From positions 1 to 32,373 of the forward strand of contig NZ_JAJTTE010000069.1 in NCBI RefSeq assembly GCF_021343995.1: a stretch of 32,373 nt of DNA, in the 5' to 3' direction. Shown in pieces: positions 15,442 to 23,191 of this stretch. A program made the position numbers and the translations under genes. The notes beneath the pieces were generated by a model. The model saw only the letters and a list, made by a program, of their open reading frames with translations, had not been told where the DNA came from and ran no database searches. This DNA is from Pseudonocardia terrae. Lineage in GTDB: Bacteria > Actinomycetota > Actinomycetes > Mycobacteriales > Pseudonocardiaceae. Each line of letters starts with the position of its first letter. Position 1 is the first letter of the stretch.

Positions 15442-15550
15442 GCTCGCGGCCTCCTCGGGGGTCTGCGGGGACAGACCCGTGCATCCTGACACGAAGACGC
15501 CCCCGGCGGGCGCCCGGAGTCCCTTGTTGTCGCAGCGGGGCGACGCTCCG

Positions 15551-15556
15551 TAGGCT
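15551..15556 (+). promoter_or_regulatory. Candidate -10 (TAGGCT) for the acyltransferase gene
   Basis: TAGGCT would give a transcript starting near 15563, with a 25-nt leader containing the Shine-Dalgarno GAGGAGG (15572-15578). Unlike many neighbours, this gene therefore appears to be leadered. Confidence 0.5.
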
Positions 15557-15587
15557 TGGGCTCCCTGCGGTGAGGAGGCCCTGCCCG

Positions 15588-16301
15588 GTGCTGTACTGGT
15601 GGTCGAAGTACGTCCTGCTCGGCCCGTTGCTCCGGTTGTTCTGCCGCCCCACCATCGAGGGCCTGGAGCACATCCCCACCTCGGGTGCCGCGATCCTCGC
15701 GAGCAACCACCTGGCGGTGGCCGACTCCTTCCTGCTCCCGCTGCAGGTGCCGCGCCGGATCACGTTCCTGGCCAAGCGCGAGTACTTCACCGAGCCGGGG
15801 CTCAAGGGCTTCGTGAAGAAGCAGTTCTTCAGCGGCGTCGGACAGGTCCCGATCGACCGGTCCGGCGGCAACGCGGCGCAGGCGGCGATGGACACCGCGG
15901 TGCGGCTGTTGCGCGAGGGCAAGCTCCTCGGCATCTATCCCGAGGGCACGCGCTCGCCCGACGGGCGGCTCTACAAGGGCAAGACGGGGGTGGCCCGGAT
16001 GGCCCTCGAGGCCGAGGTCCCCGTCATCCCGGTCGCCATGATCGGCACGGACGAGGTCAACCCGATCGGCTCGAAGATGTGGCGGCCCGGGCACGTGCAC
16101 GTGAAGGTCGGGGCGCCGCTGGACTTCTCCCGGTACGAGGGCATGGCGGGCGACCGGTTCATCGAGCGGTCCATGACGGACGAGATCATGTACGCGCTGA
16201 TGGAGCTCTCCGGGCAGACCTACGTGGACCTGTACGCCGCCTCGGTCAAGGAGAAGGCCGAGCAGGCCAAGAAGGCGCAGGAGGGCCGGGCGGCCGCCTG
16301 A
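15588..16301 (+). CDS. PlsC-type 1-acyl-glycerol-3-phosphate acyltransferase (Rv2182c type)
   Basis: This 237-residue member of the lysophosphatidate acyltransferase family contains the catalytic HX4D motif in ASNHLAVADSF, the acceptor-binding block (FLAKREYFTEPGLKGFVKKQF), the EGTRSPDGRLYKGKTGVARMAL motif and the proline block IPVAMIG. It transfers an acyl group from acyl-CoA or ACP to a lysophospholipid-type acceptor at the inner membrane face. It may make phosphatidic acid or acylate a glycolipid. Rv2182c holds the same position. The GTG at 15588 has Shine-Dalgarno GAGGAGG ten bases upstream; the frame is open far upstream but that part is the shadow of the ROK and membrane-protein genes. 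The C-terminus is Lys/Glu-rich. Confidence 0.88.
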   Translation: MLYWWSKYVLLGPLLRLFCRPTIEGLEHIPTSGAAILASNHLAVADSFLLPLQVPRRITFLAKREYFTEPGLKGFVKKQFFSGVGQVPIDRSGGNAAQAAMDTAVRLLREGKLLGIYPEGTRSPDGRLYKGKTGVARMALEAEVPVIPVAMIGTDEVNPIGSKMWRPGHVHVKVGAPLDFSRYEGMAGDRFIERSMTDEIMYALMELSGQTYVDLYAASVKEKAEQAKKAQEGRAAA

Positions 16302-16332
16302 CCGGGCTCGCGCACCGGGACGCCCGGGCCGT

Positions 16333-17649
16333 TCAGCCCGCCGCGACCGCCCCGTTGGCCGCGTCCTGCGCCTGCTGCAACCCGGGCCCCACCGGCAGCC
16401 GGCCGGCGAAGACCTCCCCGAGGACCGGGTTGAAGGCCCGTAGGCCCGTGCCGAACTTGGGGCCCATCGGCGGGTCGATGGTCGCGGTGCCGCCGAGGCT
16501 GCCGAAGTACCCCGTCTCGACGCCGCGCTCGCGCCAGTAGTCGAAGAACTTCTGCTGGGACCCGGTGACGGCGGGCAGCGCGGCCCCGCGCCCGCCGACG
16601 GGGTCGGCGCCCTGCTCGGAGCCGATCCAGTCGAGGACGCGCGCCACGGCATCGGGGTGCGGCGAGTGCGCGTTGCCCGCCGCGACCACGCTGTTCACCA
16701 CCGACACCCGGCCCGTGGGCCCGGCCACCATCGGCGCCACGCCCCAGTCGAAGGTCGCGCCGTCGGCGACGTTGCGGAGGTTGTAGGTGCCGGACTGGAA
16801 CACCGCGAGCCGCTGGTCGAGGAAGGCGTCGCGGCCGTAGTCGGGGTTGACGTTCGTGTCGTCGGCGTCGGGCGCGACGTGGTGGACGTTGATCAGGTCG
16901 ACGAGGTACCGGAACGCCTCCGCGGACCGCGGCTCGGCGAACGCGAACGTGCCGTCGGGCTGCTGGAACCGGCCGCCGTTGGAACCGATGAAGTCGTAGT
17001 AGATCGCCTGCAGGTCGCGGCCGGCGTTGAAGCCGTACCGGGCCACGTGCGCGGGGTCGAAGCCGGGGTGGTCGGCGGTCCGGCCGTGCACGTCGACCGT
17101 CAGCTTCCGCATCGCGGGCAGGAAGGTGTCCTTCGCCGGGTCGGGGTCCCAGGTCAGGGTGGCGGGGTCGATGCCGGCGTCGGCGAGGATCTTCCTGTTG
17201 TAGTAGGTGACGATCCGGCCGTCGGTCAACGCCGGGACGCCCCACAGGGCCCCGTCGCGGGTGTACTGGTCGACGGCCGCCGGCACCCAGTTCCGGGCGC
17301 GGCCGGGCAGGGCGCGGCCGACGTCCACGAGCGCGCCGGAGTCGGCGAGGGCGCCGAAGTACGCCGAGTTGAGCCAGAAGATGTCGTCGCCCGTGCCCGC
17401 GGCCAGCTGGGCGTTGAGGCTCACGAAGTAGTCCGCGTACGGGACGACGTCGAGGTCGACGCGCACGTCCGGGTTCTGCCGCTCGAACTCGGCGAACGAG
17501 GTGCCGTAGGCCTTGGCGACCTGGTCGTCCCAGAGCCGCAGGGTGACCGTGGTGGCCGGCGCCTGCGGAGGACCCGCGCAGGCCGCGGCGAGCACGGCGC
17601 AGAGCAGCGCGACCAGCCCAGGTAGCAGGGCGGTGCGGGAGCGGCGCAT
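16333..17649 (-). CDS. ABC sugar-transport substrate-binding lipoprotein (orphan)
   Basis: This 438-residue extracytoplasmic solute-binding protein of family 1 (SBP_bac_1) has a signal peptide with an Arg-rich start (MRRSRTALLPGLVALLCAV) and a lipobox-like AAAC at about residue 24, so it is probably a lipoprotein. The mature part begins with VTLRLWDDQVAKAYGTSFAEFERQNPDVRVDL, the hallmark start of sugar-binding proteins. It continues through GDDIFWLNSAYFGALADSGALVDV and a WGVPALTDGRIVTYYNRKIL segment. The likely ligand is an oligosaccharide. No permease or ATPase gene is next to it. In M. tuberculosis Rv2180c and Rv2181 (a mannosyltransferase) lie at this position, so the gene looks substituted. 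A possible -10 TACCGT lies at 17732-17737 on the minus strand. The start is the ATG at 17649. Confidence 0.87.
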   Translation of the reverse strand: MRRSRTALLPGLVALLCAVLAAACAGPPQAPATTVTLRLWDDQVAKAYGTSFAEFERQNPDVRVDLDVVPYADYFVSLNAQLAAGTGDDIFWLNSAYFGALADSGALVDVGRALPGRARNWVPAAVDQYTRDGALWGVPALTDGRIVTYYNRKILADAGIDPATLTWDPDPAKDTFLPAMRKLTVDVHGRTADHPGFDPAHVARYGFNAGRDLQAIYYDFIGSNGGRFQQPDGTFAFAEPRSAEAFRYLVDLINVHHVAPDADDTNVNPDYGRDAFLDQRLAVFQSGTYNLRNVADGATFDWGVAPMVAGPTGRVSVVNSVVAAGNAHSPHPDAVARVLDWIGSEQGADPVGGRGAALPAVTGSQQKFFDYWRERGVETGYFGSLGGTATIDPPMGPKFGTGLRAFNPVLGEVFAGRLPVGPGLQQAQDAANGAVAAG

Positions 17650-17796
17650 GGGTTCTCGCTCGGGGTGCGGCGGACCTGTGAGGAGTCCGGGGCGGGTCAT
17701 CGGGTGAGTCGTCCGGGAGGTCCGGATCGTGACGGTACAACCACATCTTCGCCCGACCGGCGCAGTCCCCGCGCGCACCCCGCCGTTCGGGCGACG

Positions 17797-17802
17797 TAGA
17801 GT
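17797..17802 (+). promoter_or_regulatory. Candidate -10 (TAGAGT) for the exoribonuclease gene
   Basis: TAGAGT lies 24 nt before the ATG at 17827. The leader includes the Shine-Dalgarno GGAAAGGG at about 17813. Confidence 0.5.
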
Positions 17803-17826
17803 CGCAGCAGGTCGGAAAGGGTTGGC

Positions 17827-18315
17827 ATGCGCTTCTTCTACGACACGGAGTTCATCGAGGACGGCAGGACGATCGATCTCGTGTCGATCGGGGTCGTCGG
17901 CGAGGACGGCCGTGAGTTCTACGCGGTGTCCACCGAGTTCGACCCGGACAAGGCCGGCCCCTGGGTGCGGGCGAACGTGCTGCCCAAGCTGCCCTCGCCC
18001 GCCGACCAGGCATGGCGGTCCCGCACGACGATCCGCCGCGAGCTGCTGGAGTTCCTCACCGGCGCGCCCGGCGAGGTCGAGCTGTGGGCGTGGATCGCCG
18101 CCTACGACCACGTCGCCCTCTGCCAGCTGTGGGGTGCCATGCCCGCGTTGCCGCGGCCGATCCCGCGGTTCACCCGGGAGCTGCGCCAGCGCTGGGAGGA
18201 CGCCGGCCGCCCGCCGCTGCCGCCGCCCAGCTCCGACGCGCACGACGCGCTGGCCGACGCCCGGCTCAATCTGCGCCGGTGGCAGGTCATCGAGACCTCC
18301 GTCCCCACCCCCTGA
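17827..18315 (+). CDS. DEDDh 3'-5' exoribonuclease (Rv2179c-like)
   Basis: This 162-residue RNase T/DEDD-superfamily exonuclease has D6 and E8 in FFYDTEF, an aspartate in AWIAAYDHVAL (about residue 98), and the H-x4-D motif in DAHDALADAR near residue 140. These give the four acidic metal ligands and the general-base histidine of the DEDDh class. Rv2179c, at the same position next to aroG, is the founding member of this actinobacterial family and degrades 3' overhangs of RNA. Substrate in vivo is unknown; annotations call it polyadenylate-specific. The ATG at 17827 has Shine-Dalgarno GGAAAGGG. The last residues are Pro/Thr-rich. The gene stands alone, 124 bp before aroG, which has its own leaderless start. 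Confidence 0.88.
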   Translation: MRFFYDTEFIEDGRTIDLVSIGVVGEDGREFYAVSTEFDPDKAGPWVRANVLPKLPSPADQAWRSRTTIRRELLEFLTGAPGEVELWAWIAAYDHVALCQLWGAMPALPRPIPRFTRELRQRWEDAGRPPLPPPSSDAHDALADARLNLRRWQVIETSVPTP

Positions 18316-18426
18316 GCGGACCGCACCCGAGCGGAGCCGGGGGAGCGGACGTCGGCACCCGATCGGCTCTCCGAACCGGACCTGACCGGGGCGGGAGCCG
18401 GGAGCGGCCGCCGGTGCCGGACGGCC

Positions 18427-18432
18427 TACCCT
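18427..18432 (+). promoter_or_regulatory. Leaderless -10 (TACCCT) for aroG
   Basis: TACCCT is followed by 7 nt and then GTG at 18440. There is no Shine-Dalgarno. Confidence 0.65.
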
Positions 18433-18439
18433 CTGTGTC

Positions 18440-19828
18440 GTGAACTGGTCCGTCGACGCCCCCGTGGACGTCCTCCCGGAGCTGCCGCCGCTGCCCGGTG
18501 AGCTCCGCACCCGGCTGGACGACGCGCTCGCCCGGCCCGCCGCCCAGCAGCCCGAGTGGCCGGACGCCGCCGTCGTCGCGCACACGCGCACGGTCCTGGA
18601 GAGCGTGCCGCCCGTCGTGCTTCCGCCCGAGGTCGACCGCCTCAAGCAGCGGCTCGCCGACGTCGCGAACGGCCGGGCCTTCCTGCTCCAGGGCGGCGAC
18701 TGCGCCGAGACGTTCGTCGACAACACCGAGCCGCACATCCGCGCGACCATCCGGACGTTGCTGCAGATGGCCGTCGTGCTGACCTACGGCGCCTCGCTGC
18801 CGGTGGTGAAGGTCGGCCGCATCGCGGGGCAGTACGCGAAGCCGCGCAGCTCGCTCGTCGACGCGCTCGGCCTGCCGTCCTACCGCGGCGACATCGTCAA
18901 CGGGCTGGCGCCGAACGAGGCGTCCCGCACCCCGGACCCGTCGCGGATGGTCCGGGCGTACGCCAACGCGAGCGCCGCGATGAACCTGGTCCGCGCGCTG
19001 ACCGCGACCGGCATGGCCGACCTCGCGATGGTGCACGCCTGGAACAAGGACTTCGTGCGGACGTCGGCGGCGGGCGAGCGGTACGAGGCCGTCGCCGCGG
19101 AGATCGACCGCGCCGTCAAGTTCATGGACGCCTGCGGGGTCACGGACCACCAGCTGCACGCGGTGGAGTTCTACGCCTCGCACGAGGCCCTGCTGCTCGA
19201 CTACGAGCGGGCCATGCTGCGGCTGGACCTGGACCGCGACAACCCGGTCCTCTACGACCTCTCGGCGCACTTCCTCTGGATCGGCGAGCGCACCCGCCAG
19301 CTCGACGGCGCGCACGTCGCCTTCGCCGAGCTGCTGTCGAACCCGATCGGGCTCAAGATCGGTCCGACCACCACGCCCGAGCAGGCCGTGGAGTACGTCG
19401 AGCGGCTCGACCCGCGCAACGAGCCGGGCCGGCTCACGCTGATCAGCCGGATGGGCAACGGCAAGATCCGCGACGTGCTGCCGCAGATCGTCGAGAAGGT
19501 CACCGCCTCCGGCCACAAGGTCATCTGGCAGTGCGACCCGATGCACGGCAACACCCACGAGTCCACGACGGGCTACAAGACCCGCCACTTCGACCGCATC
19601 GTCGACGAGGTGCAGGGCTTCTTCGAGGTGCACGGCGCGCTCGGCACCCACCCCGGCGGCATTCACGTCGAGGTCACCGGCGAGGACGTCACGGAGTGCC
19701 TCGGCGGCGCCCAGGAGATCTCCGACACCGACCTCGCCGGTCGGTACGAGACCGCCTGCGACCCGCGGCTCAACACCCAGCAGTCGCTGGAGCTCGCCTT
19801 CCTCGTCGCGGAGATGCTGCGCGGCTGA
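18440..19828 (+). CDS. aroG: Class II 3-deoxy-D-arabino-heptulosonate 7-phosphate (DAHP) synthase
   Basis: This 462-residue enzyme catalyses the first step of the shikimate pathway, joining phosphoenolpyruvate and erythrose 4-phosphate. The plant-type class II signatures are complete: LLQGGDCAETF with the metal-binding cysteine, VVKVGRIAGQYAKPRSS, WIGERTRQLDGAHVAF, and the C-terminal WQCDPMHGNTHES. The length equals that of the M. tuberculosis enzyme AroG (Rv2178c), whose N-terminal extension carries regulatory aromatic-amino-acid sites. A similar extension (about 60 residues before the first signature) is present, so feedback control is plausible. The GTG at 18440 is fixed by the leaderless -10 and by homology. 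The gene converges with pknL and is separated from it by a strong hairpin. Confidence 0.95.
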   Translation: MNWSVDAPVDVLPELPPLPGELRTRLDDALARPAAQQPEWPDAAVVAHTRTVLESVPPVVLPPEVDRLKQRLADVANGRAFLLQGGDCAETFVDNTEPHIRATIRTLLQMAVVLTYGASLPVVKVGRIAGQYAKPRSSLVDALGLPSYRGDIVNGLAPNEASRTPDPSRMVRAYANASAAMNLVRALTATGMADLAMVHAWNKDFVRTSAAGERYEAVAAEIDRAVKFMDACGVTDHQLHAVEFYASHEALLLDYERAMLRLDLDRDNPVLYDLSAHFLWIGERTRQLDGAHVAFAELLSNPIGLKIGPTTTPEQAVEYVERLDPRNEPGRLTLISRMGNGKIRDVLPQIVEKVTASGHKVIWQCDPMHGNTHESTTGYKTRHFDRIVDEVQGFFEVHGALGTHPGGIHVEVTGEDVTECLGGAQEISDTDLAGRYETACDPRLNTQQSLELAFLVAEMLRG

Positions 19829-19864
19829 GGTCGGGTGGCTGAGATCGGGCGGCTGAGATCGCCC

Positions 19865-19904
19865 GTGCGCGGTGAGTGGTGATGGAGCATCATTCACCGC
19901 GCAC
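19865..19904. terminator. Strong hairpin between convergent aroG and pknL
   Basis: The arms GTGCGCGGTGA (19865-19875) and TCACCGCGCAC (19894-19904) pair perfectly for 11 bp. The stem extends through two G-U pairs to 17 bp around a 6-nt loop. The symmetry lets it end transcription from both sides; there is no T-run. Two copies of a CTGAGATCG repeat lie just upstream (about 19838-19860). Confidence 0.8.
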
Positions 19905-19946
19905 AGGCGCCGGAGGCGCGAGAACGCGCACGGGCGCCCCGAGTCG

Positions 19947-21749
19947 CTAGAAGACCGTGAGGGTGATGGTCGAGCCCTCCTGGACCGAGGTCCCCGGGCC
20001 CGGGTCCTGGTTGAGCACGCGCGGGTTGTCCCGGTCGAACGGGAAGCTCCGCTCGACGTCGACGTCCAGCCCCCGCCGTTCGAGCCGCTGCCGGGCCTCG
20101 TCGAGCCGGTCGCCGATCACGAGTGGGACGTCGACCTCCTGCGGCGGCTGCACGCCCTTGCTCAGCACGAGGGTGACCGCGCCGCCGATCGGCAGCGGGG
20201 TGCCCGCCGGCGGGTCCGTGCGCAGCACGGCGCCCTGCGGCACCGTCGCGCTGTACTCCGCCGCGGACCCGGAGGTCGCGGACGTGAGCTGCGCGGCCTG
20301 GAGCTGCTGCTGCGCCGCCTCGACCGTGCTGCCCTCGGCGATCGCCGGGACCACCGGGCGGCCGGTCGAGACCGTGAGGGTCACGGCGCTGCCGCGCAGC
20401 AGCCGCGAGTCGGGGGCGGGGTCGACGGCGGCCACCCGGTCGGCGGCGACGTCGTCGTGGTGCTGTTCGGTGACCGTCCACGCCAGGTCCGCCCGGGTGA
20501 GCAGCTGCTCGGCGGCCGTCCGGTCCAGTCCGACGACCGCGGGCATCGACGTCCACCGGCCCGACCCGAGCCACCACGCCGCGCCGCCCACGACCAGGCC
20601 GAGCAGCAGCAGGAGCACGATCCACAGCGCGAAGACCCGGCGGCCGCGGCGCCGGGCGATCCGGTGGTCGGGCAGCGCGCCGGGGTGCGGGACCGACGCC
20701 GTGCCGTGCCGCCCCGTGCGTCCGCGGTCGACCTGGGTCGGCGGGTCGTCGGGCCACTCCGCCCGGCTCAGGGCGCGGGTGCCGCGGGGGCCCGCGGGTT
20801 CGGCCGGGCCCTCGAGCGCGAATCCCTCGGCCGGCACCGTGTCCTGCTCCTCCACCGGCGGCGGGGGCGGCGCCGGGACCGGTACGTGCGGCACGGCCAG
20901 CCACTCCCGCAGCCGGACGAGCTCGGCGAGGAACGCCGTGGCGTCGGCCGGACGGCGGGCGGGATCGCGCGAGGTGGCCCGGCGGACGAGGTCGTCGAGC
21001 TCGGGCGGGACGTCGGTCGCGACCGCCGAGGGCGGCGGTACGTCGTCGTTCACGTGCCGGTAGGCGACCGACAGGGCGTTGTCGCCGGTGTAGGGCGGGG
21101 CGCCCGTGAGCAGCTCGTAGCAGAGGACGCCGGCCGCGTAGACGTCGCTGCGCGGGTCGGCCTGGCCGGTGGCGACCTGCTCGGGCGAGAGGTAGGCCAT
21201 CGTCCCGAGGATCATCCCGGCGTGGCTGACCCCCGCCTCGGCCGCCGCGGTGACCAGGCCGAAGTCGGCGACCTTGACGCTGCCGTCCCGCCCCAGCAGC
21301 ACGTTCTCGGGCTTGACGTCCCGGTGCACCATGCCGAGGCGGTGCGCCTGCGCGAGGCCCGCCAGCACCGGCTCCAGGACCGCGAAGGTCGCCGGCACGC
21401 CCAGCGCACCCTGCCGGCGCAGCACGTCCCGCAGGGTGCCGCCCTCGACGAGCTCCATGACCAGGAACAGGGTCGGCTCGCCGCCCGGCGGCGTGCAGCG
21501 GCCCTGGTCGTGCACCGCGACGACGTGGGGGTGGTCGATCCGCGCCGCGGAGCGTGCCTCCCGCTCGAACCGGGCTCGGAAGGTCGGGTCCGCCGCGAGC
21601 CGCGGGTCCATGATCTTGATCGCGACCGGCCGGTCCAGCCGGGTGTCCAGCCCCCGGTGCACCGTGGACATCCCGCCACGGGCCAGGACCGGCCCGATCC
21701 GGTACCGCGCGTCGATCAGGGCTCCGGGGGAGCCGGGCGGGGCGGTCAC
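19947..21749 (-). CDS. pknL: Stk1-type serine/threonine protein kinase with three PASTA domains (PknL counterpart)
   Basis: This 600-residue membrane kinase starts with a kinase domain (about residues 10-275) showing the Gly-loop region LARGGMSTVHRG, the VAIK lysine, HRDVKPENVLL in the catalytic loop and DFG. A Pro-rich juxtamembrane linker follows, with one transmembrane helix (FALWIVLLLLLGLVVGGAAWW) near residue 380. Outside there are three PASTA repeats, which in related kinases bind peptidoglycan fragments or lipid II. M. tuberculosis PknL at the same position lacks PASTA domains, so this form is closer to the Streptomyces type. The GTG at 21749 has a -10 TACCGT 6 nt upstream; the longer frame to 22043 overlaps the divergent gene and is rejected. 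It is divergent from the DNA-binding gene at 21826. Confidence 0.92.
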   Translation of the reverse strand: MTAPPGSPGALIDARYRIGPVLARGGMSTVHRGLDTRLDRPVAIKIMDPRLAADPTFRARFEREARSAARIDHPHVVAVHDQGRCTPPGGEPTLFLVMELVEGGTLRDVLRRQGALGVPATFAVLEPVLAGLAQAHRLGMVHRDVKPENVLLGRDGSVKVADFGLVTAAAEAGVSHAGMILGTMAYLSPEQVATGQADPRSDVYAAGVLCYELLTGAPPYTGDNALSVAYRHVNDDVPPPSAVATDVPPELDDLVRRATSRDPARRPADATAFLAELVRLREWLAVPHVPVPAPPPPPVEEQDTVPAEGFALEGPAEPAGPRGTRALSRAEWPDDPPTQVDRGRTGRHGTASVPHPGALPDHRIARRRGRRVFALWIVLLLLLGLVVGGAAWWLGSGRWTSMPAVVGLDRTAAEQLLTRADLAWTVTEQHHDDVAADRVAAVDPAPDSRLLRGSAVTLTVSTGRPVVPAIAEGSTVEAAQQQLQAAQLTSATSGSAAEYSATVPQGAVLRTDPPAGTPLPIGGAVTLVLSKGVQPPQEVDVPLVIGDRLDEARQRLERRGLDVDVERSFPFDRDNPRVLNQDPGPGTSVQEGSTITLTVF

Positions 21750-21755
21750 CCTACG

Positions 21756-21761
21756 ACGGTA
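21756..21761 (-). promoter_or_regulatory. Leaderless -10 (TACCGT) for pknL
   Basis: On the minus strand TACCGT is followed by 6 nt and then GTG at 21749. Confidence 0.65.
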
Positions 21762-21812
21762 CCGCCGGGCGAAGTCCGCCCGCGCGTCTCCCCTCGGCGG
21801 GCCGTGCTGTGG

Positions 21813-21818
21813 CATTGT
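21813..21818 (+). promoter_or_regulatory. Leaderless -10-like hexamer (CATTGT) for the Rv2175c-type gene
   Basis: CATTGT keeps the A and final T of the -10 consensus and is followed by 7 nt and then GTG at 21826. It lies about 50 bp from the divergent pknL -10. Confidence 0.45.
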
Positions 21819-21825
21819 GACGCGC

Positions 21826-22191
21826 GTGAGTGAGACGAACGGGACGGATCCCGTCCTGTCCGACGACGTCGCCGTCCTGCCGGCCACCGAGGTCGCCGAG
21901 ATCCTCTCGGTCCCGCGGACCCGCGTCCACCAGCTGATCAAGGACGGCCAGCTGCTCTCGCTGAAGCGCGAGGGCACGACCTGCGTGCCCGCCGACTTCC
22001 TCGACGGCAACGCGGTGGTGAAGGGCCTGTCCGGCACGATCACCGTGCTGCGCGACGGCGGCTATCCCGACGTCGACATCCTGCGCTGGCTCTTCACCGA
22101 GGACGAGAGCCTGCCCGGCACGCCGATCGCGGCGATCCGCGCCGGGCGGCACCGCGAGATCAAGCGGCGCGCCCAGGCCATGGCGTTCTGA
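21826..22191 (+). CDS. Rv2175c-type winged helix DNA-binding protein
   Basis: This 121-residue protein has a winged helix-turn-helix at about 17-60 (LPATEVAEILSVPRTRVHQLIKDGQLLSLKREG, then TTCVPADFL). A C-terminal helical region follows, including LSGTITVLRDGGYPDVDILRWLFTEDESLPGTPIAAIRAGRHREIKRRAQAMAF. This last stretch matches the conserved C-terminus of the actinobacterial Rv2175c family. In M. tuberculosis, Rv2175c is phosphorylated by PknL on an N-terminal threonine, which lowers DNA binding. Here the N-terminus also carries threonines (T4, T7), so the kinase-substrate pair is probably conserved. The GTG at 21826 is 76 bp from the kinase start, and both seem leaderless. The DNA target is unknown. 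Confidence 0.88.
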   Translation: MSETNGTDPVLSDDVAVLPATEVAEILSVPRTRVHQLIKDGQLLSLKREGTTCVPADFLDGNAVVKGLSGTITVLRDGGYPDVDILRWLFTEDESLPGTPIAAIRAGRHREIKRRAQAMAF

Positions 22192-22246
22192 CCGGCGTTC
22201 TGTACACCGTTCCGGCCTGCGTCCTGCTCCGTGTCCGGCCCGGCCC

Positions 22247-23191
22247 TCAGGGCCGGCGGCGGGTCCATGCGGCGTGGGCGAGCGCCGGCCCCGCCACCGC
22301 CAGCCGGCGGCGCTGCGGCACCGAGACCCGGCGGTGCAGCACCTCGTAGCCGGCGGCGGCGATCTCGTCGAGGATCCCGCCGTAGAGCGTGAACGCGCAG
22401 CGCACGCAGTCGCGGGACTCCGGCGCCAGCATCGCGATCCCCGGCTCCGCCCGGCGGTACACCGCTCGGGTGCGGGCGACCAGGTGGGCGAGGGCGCGGC
22501 GGACCCGCGGCTCGGTGGTCCGCCGGGTCCGGCACCAGGCCAGCAGCTCCCGGTCCACGCCGAACGCGGCCAGCTCGTCGGCCGGCAGGTAGACGCGGCC
22601 GCGGTCGAGGTCCTCGCCGACGTCGCGCAGGAAGTTGGTCATCTGGAAGGCCACGCCGAGCGCGGCGGCGTGGGGCGCGGCCTCCGCGGGGGCGTCGGTG
22701 CCGAGCACCGGCAGCACCTGCAGGCCGATCACGGCCGCGGAGCCATGGACGTAGGCGTCGAGCTCGGCCGTGGTCGCGTAGCCGGTGACGTGCGTGTCCA
22801 TCCGCATCGACGTGAGGAACGGGGAGAACAGCCGGGGGTCGATGCCGTACCGCCGCACCGTGTCCGCGACCGCGGTGACCACCGGCTGGGTGCCCCGGTC
22901 GCCCCCGGAGAACGCGCTGACCAGGTCGAGGCCGAGCTCGTCGAGCACCGCCTCGCGCTCCTCGGTGGGGGCGCCGGCGCCGAGGTCGTCGACGATCTCG
23001 TCGGCGTGCCGGGCGAAGCCGTAGAGCGCGTGGACCGCGGGCCTGCGGTCGGGCGTGAGCAGCCGGGTGGCCAGGAAGTACGTACGACCGTGCCGGGCGT
23101 TGAGCTCCCGGCACTCGGCGTAGGCCCGGCGCAGCGCGGGATCGGTGATCCCGGCCGCGTCGAGCTCAGCGGCCGCCGACTGCGGCCGCAC
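22247..23191 (-). CDS. crtB: Phytoene synthase
   Basis: This 314-residue trans-isoprenyl diphosphate synthase of the squalene/phytoene synthase family condenses two geranylgeranyl diphosphates head-to-head to phytoene. Both aspartate-rich motifs are seen: DEIVDD at residues 64-69 and the NFLRDVGEDLDRGRVYLP motif near residue 190. The YGFARHADEIVDD and AFQMTNFLRDVGEDL contexts are typical. The GTG start at 23191 overlaps the end of the mannosyltransferase gene by 26 bases, implying translational coupling. It is the last gene of the idsA-crtI-mannosyltransferase-crtB operon. It ends 55 bp from the Rv2175c-type stop, convergently. Squalene/hydroxysqualene synthase is an alternative, but the adjacent crtI argues for phytoene. 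Confidence 0.88.
   Translation of the reverse strand: MRPQSAAAELDAAGITDPALRRAYAECRELNARHGRTYFLATRLLTPDRRPAVHALYGFARHADEIVDDLGAGAPTEEREAVLDELGLDLVSAFSGGDRGTQPVVTAVADTVRRYGIDPRLFSPFLTSMRMDTHVTGYATTAELDAYVHGSAAVIGLQVLPVLGTDAPAEAAPHAAALGVAFQMTNFLRDVGEDLDRGRVYLPADELAAFGVDRELLAWCRTRRTTEPRVRRALAHLVARTRAVYRRAEPGIAMLAPESRDCVRCAFTLYGGILDEIAAAGYEVLHRRVSVPQRRRLAVAGPALAHAAWTRRRP

Noticed and set aside
21555..21580. Another LexA-like half site (CTCGAACCGGGCTCGG) inside the kinase gene
   Set aside because: It matches only one half of the consensus and lies in coding sequence. Other TCGAAC occurrences (for example 2605, 20038, 28925, 31863) likewise lack the second half.
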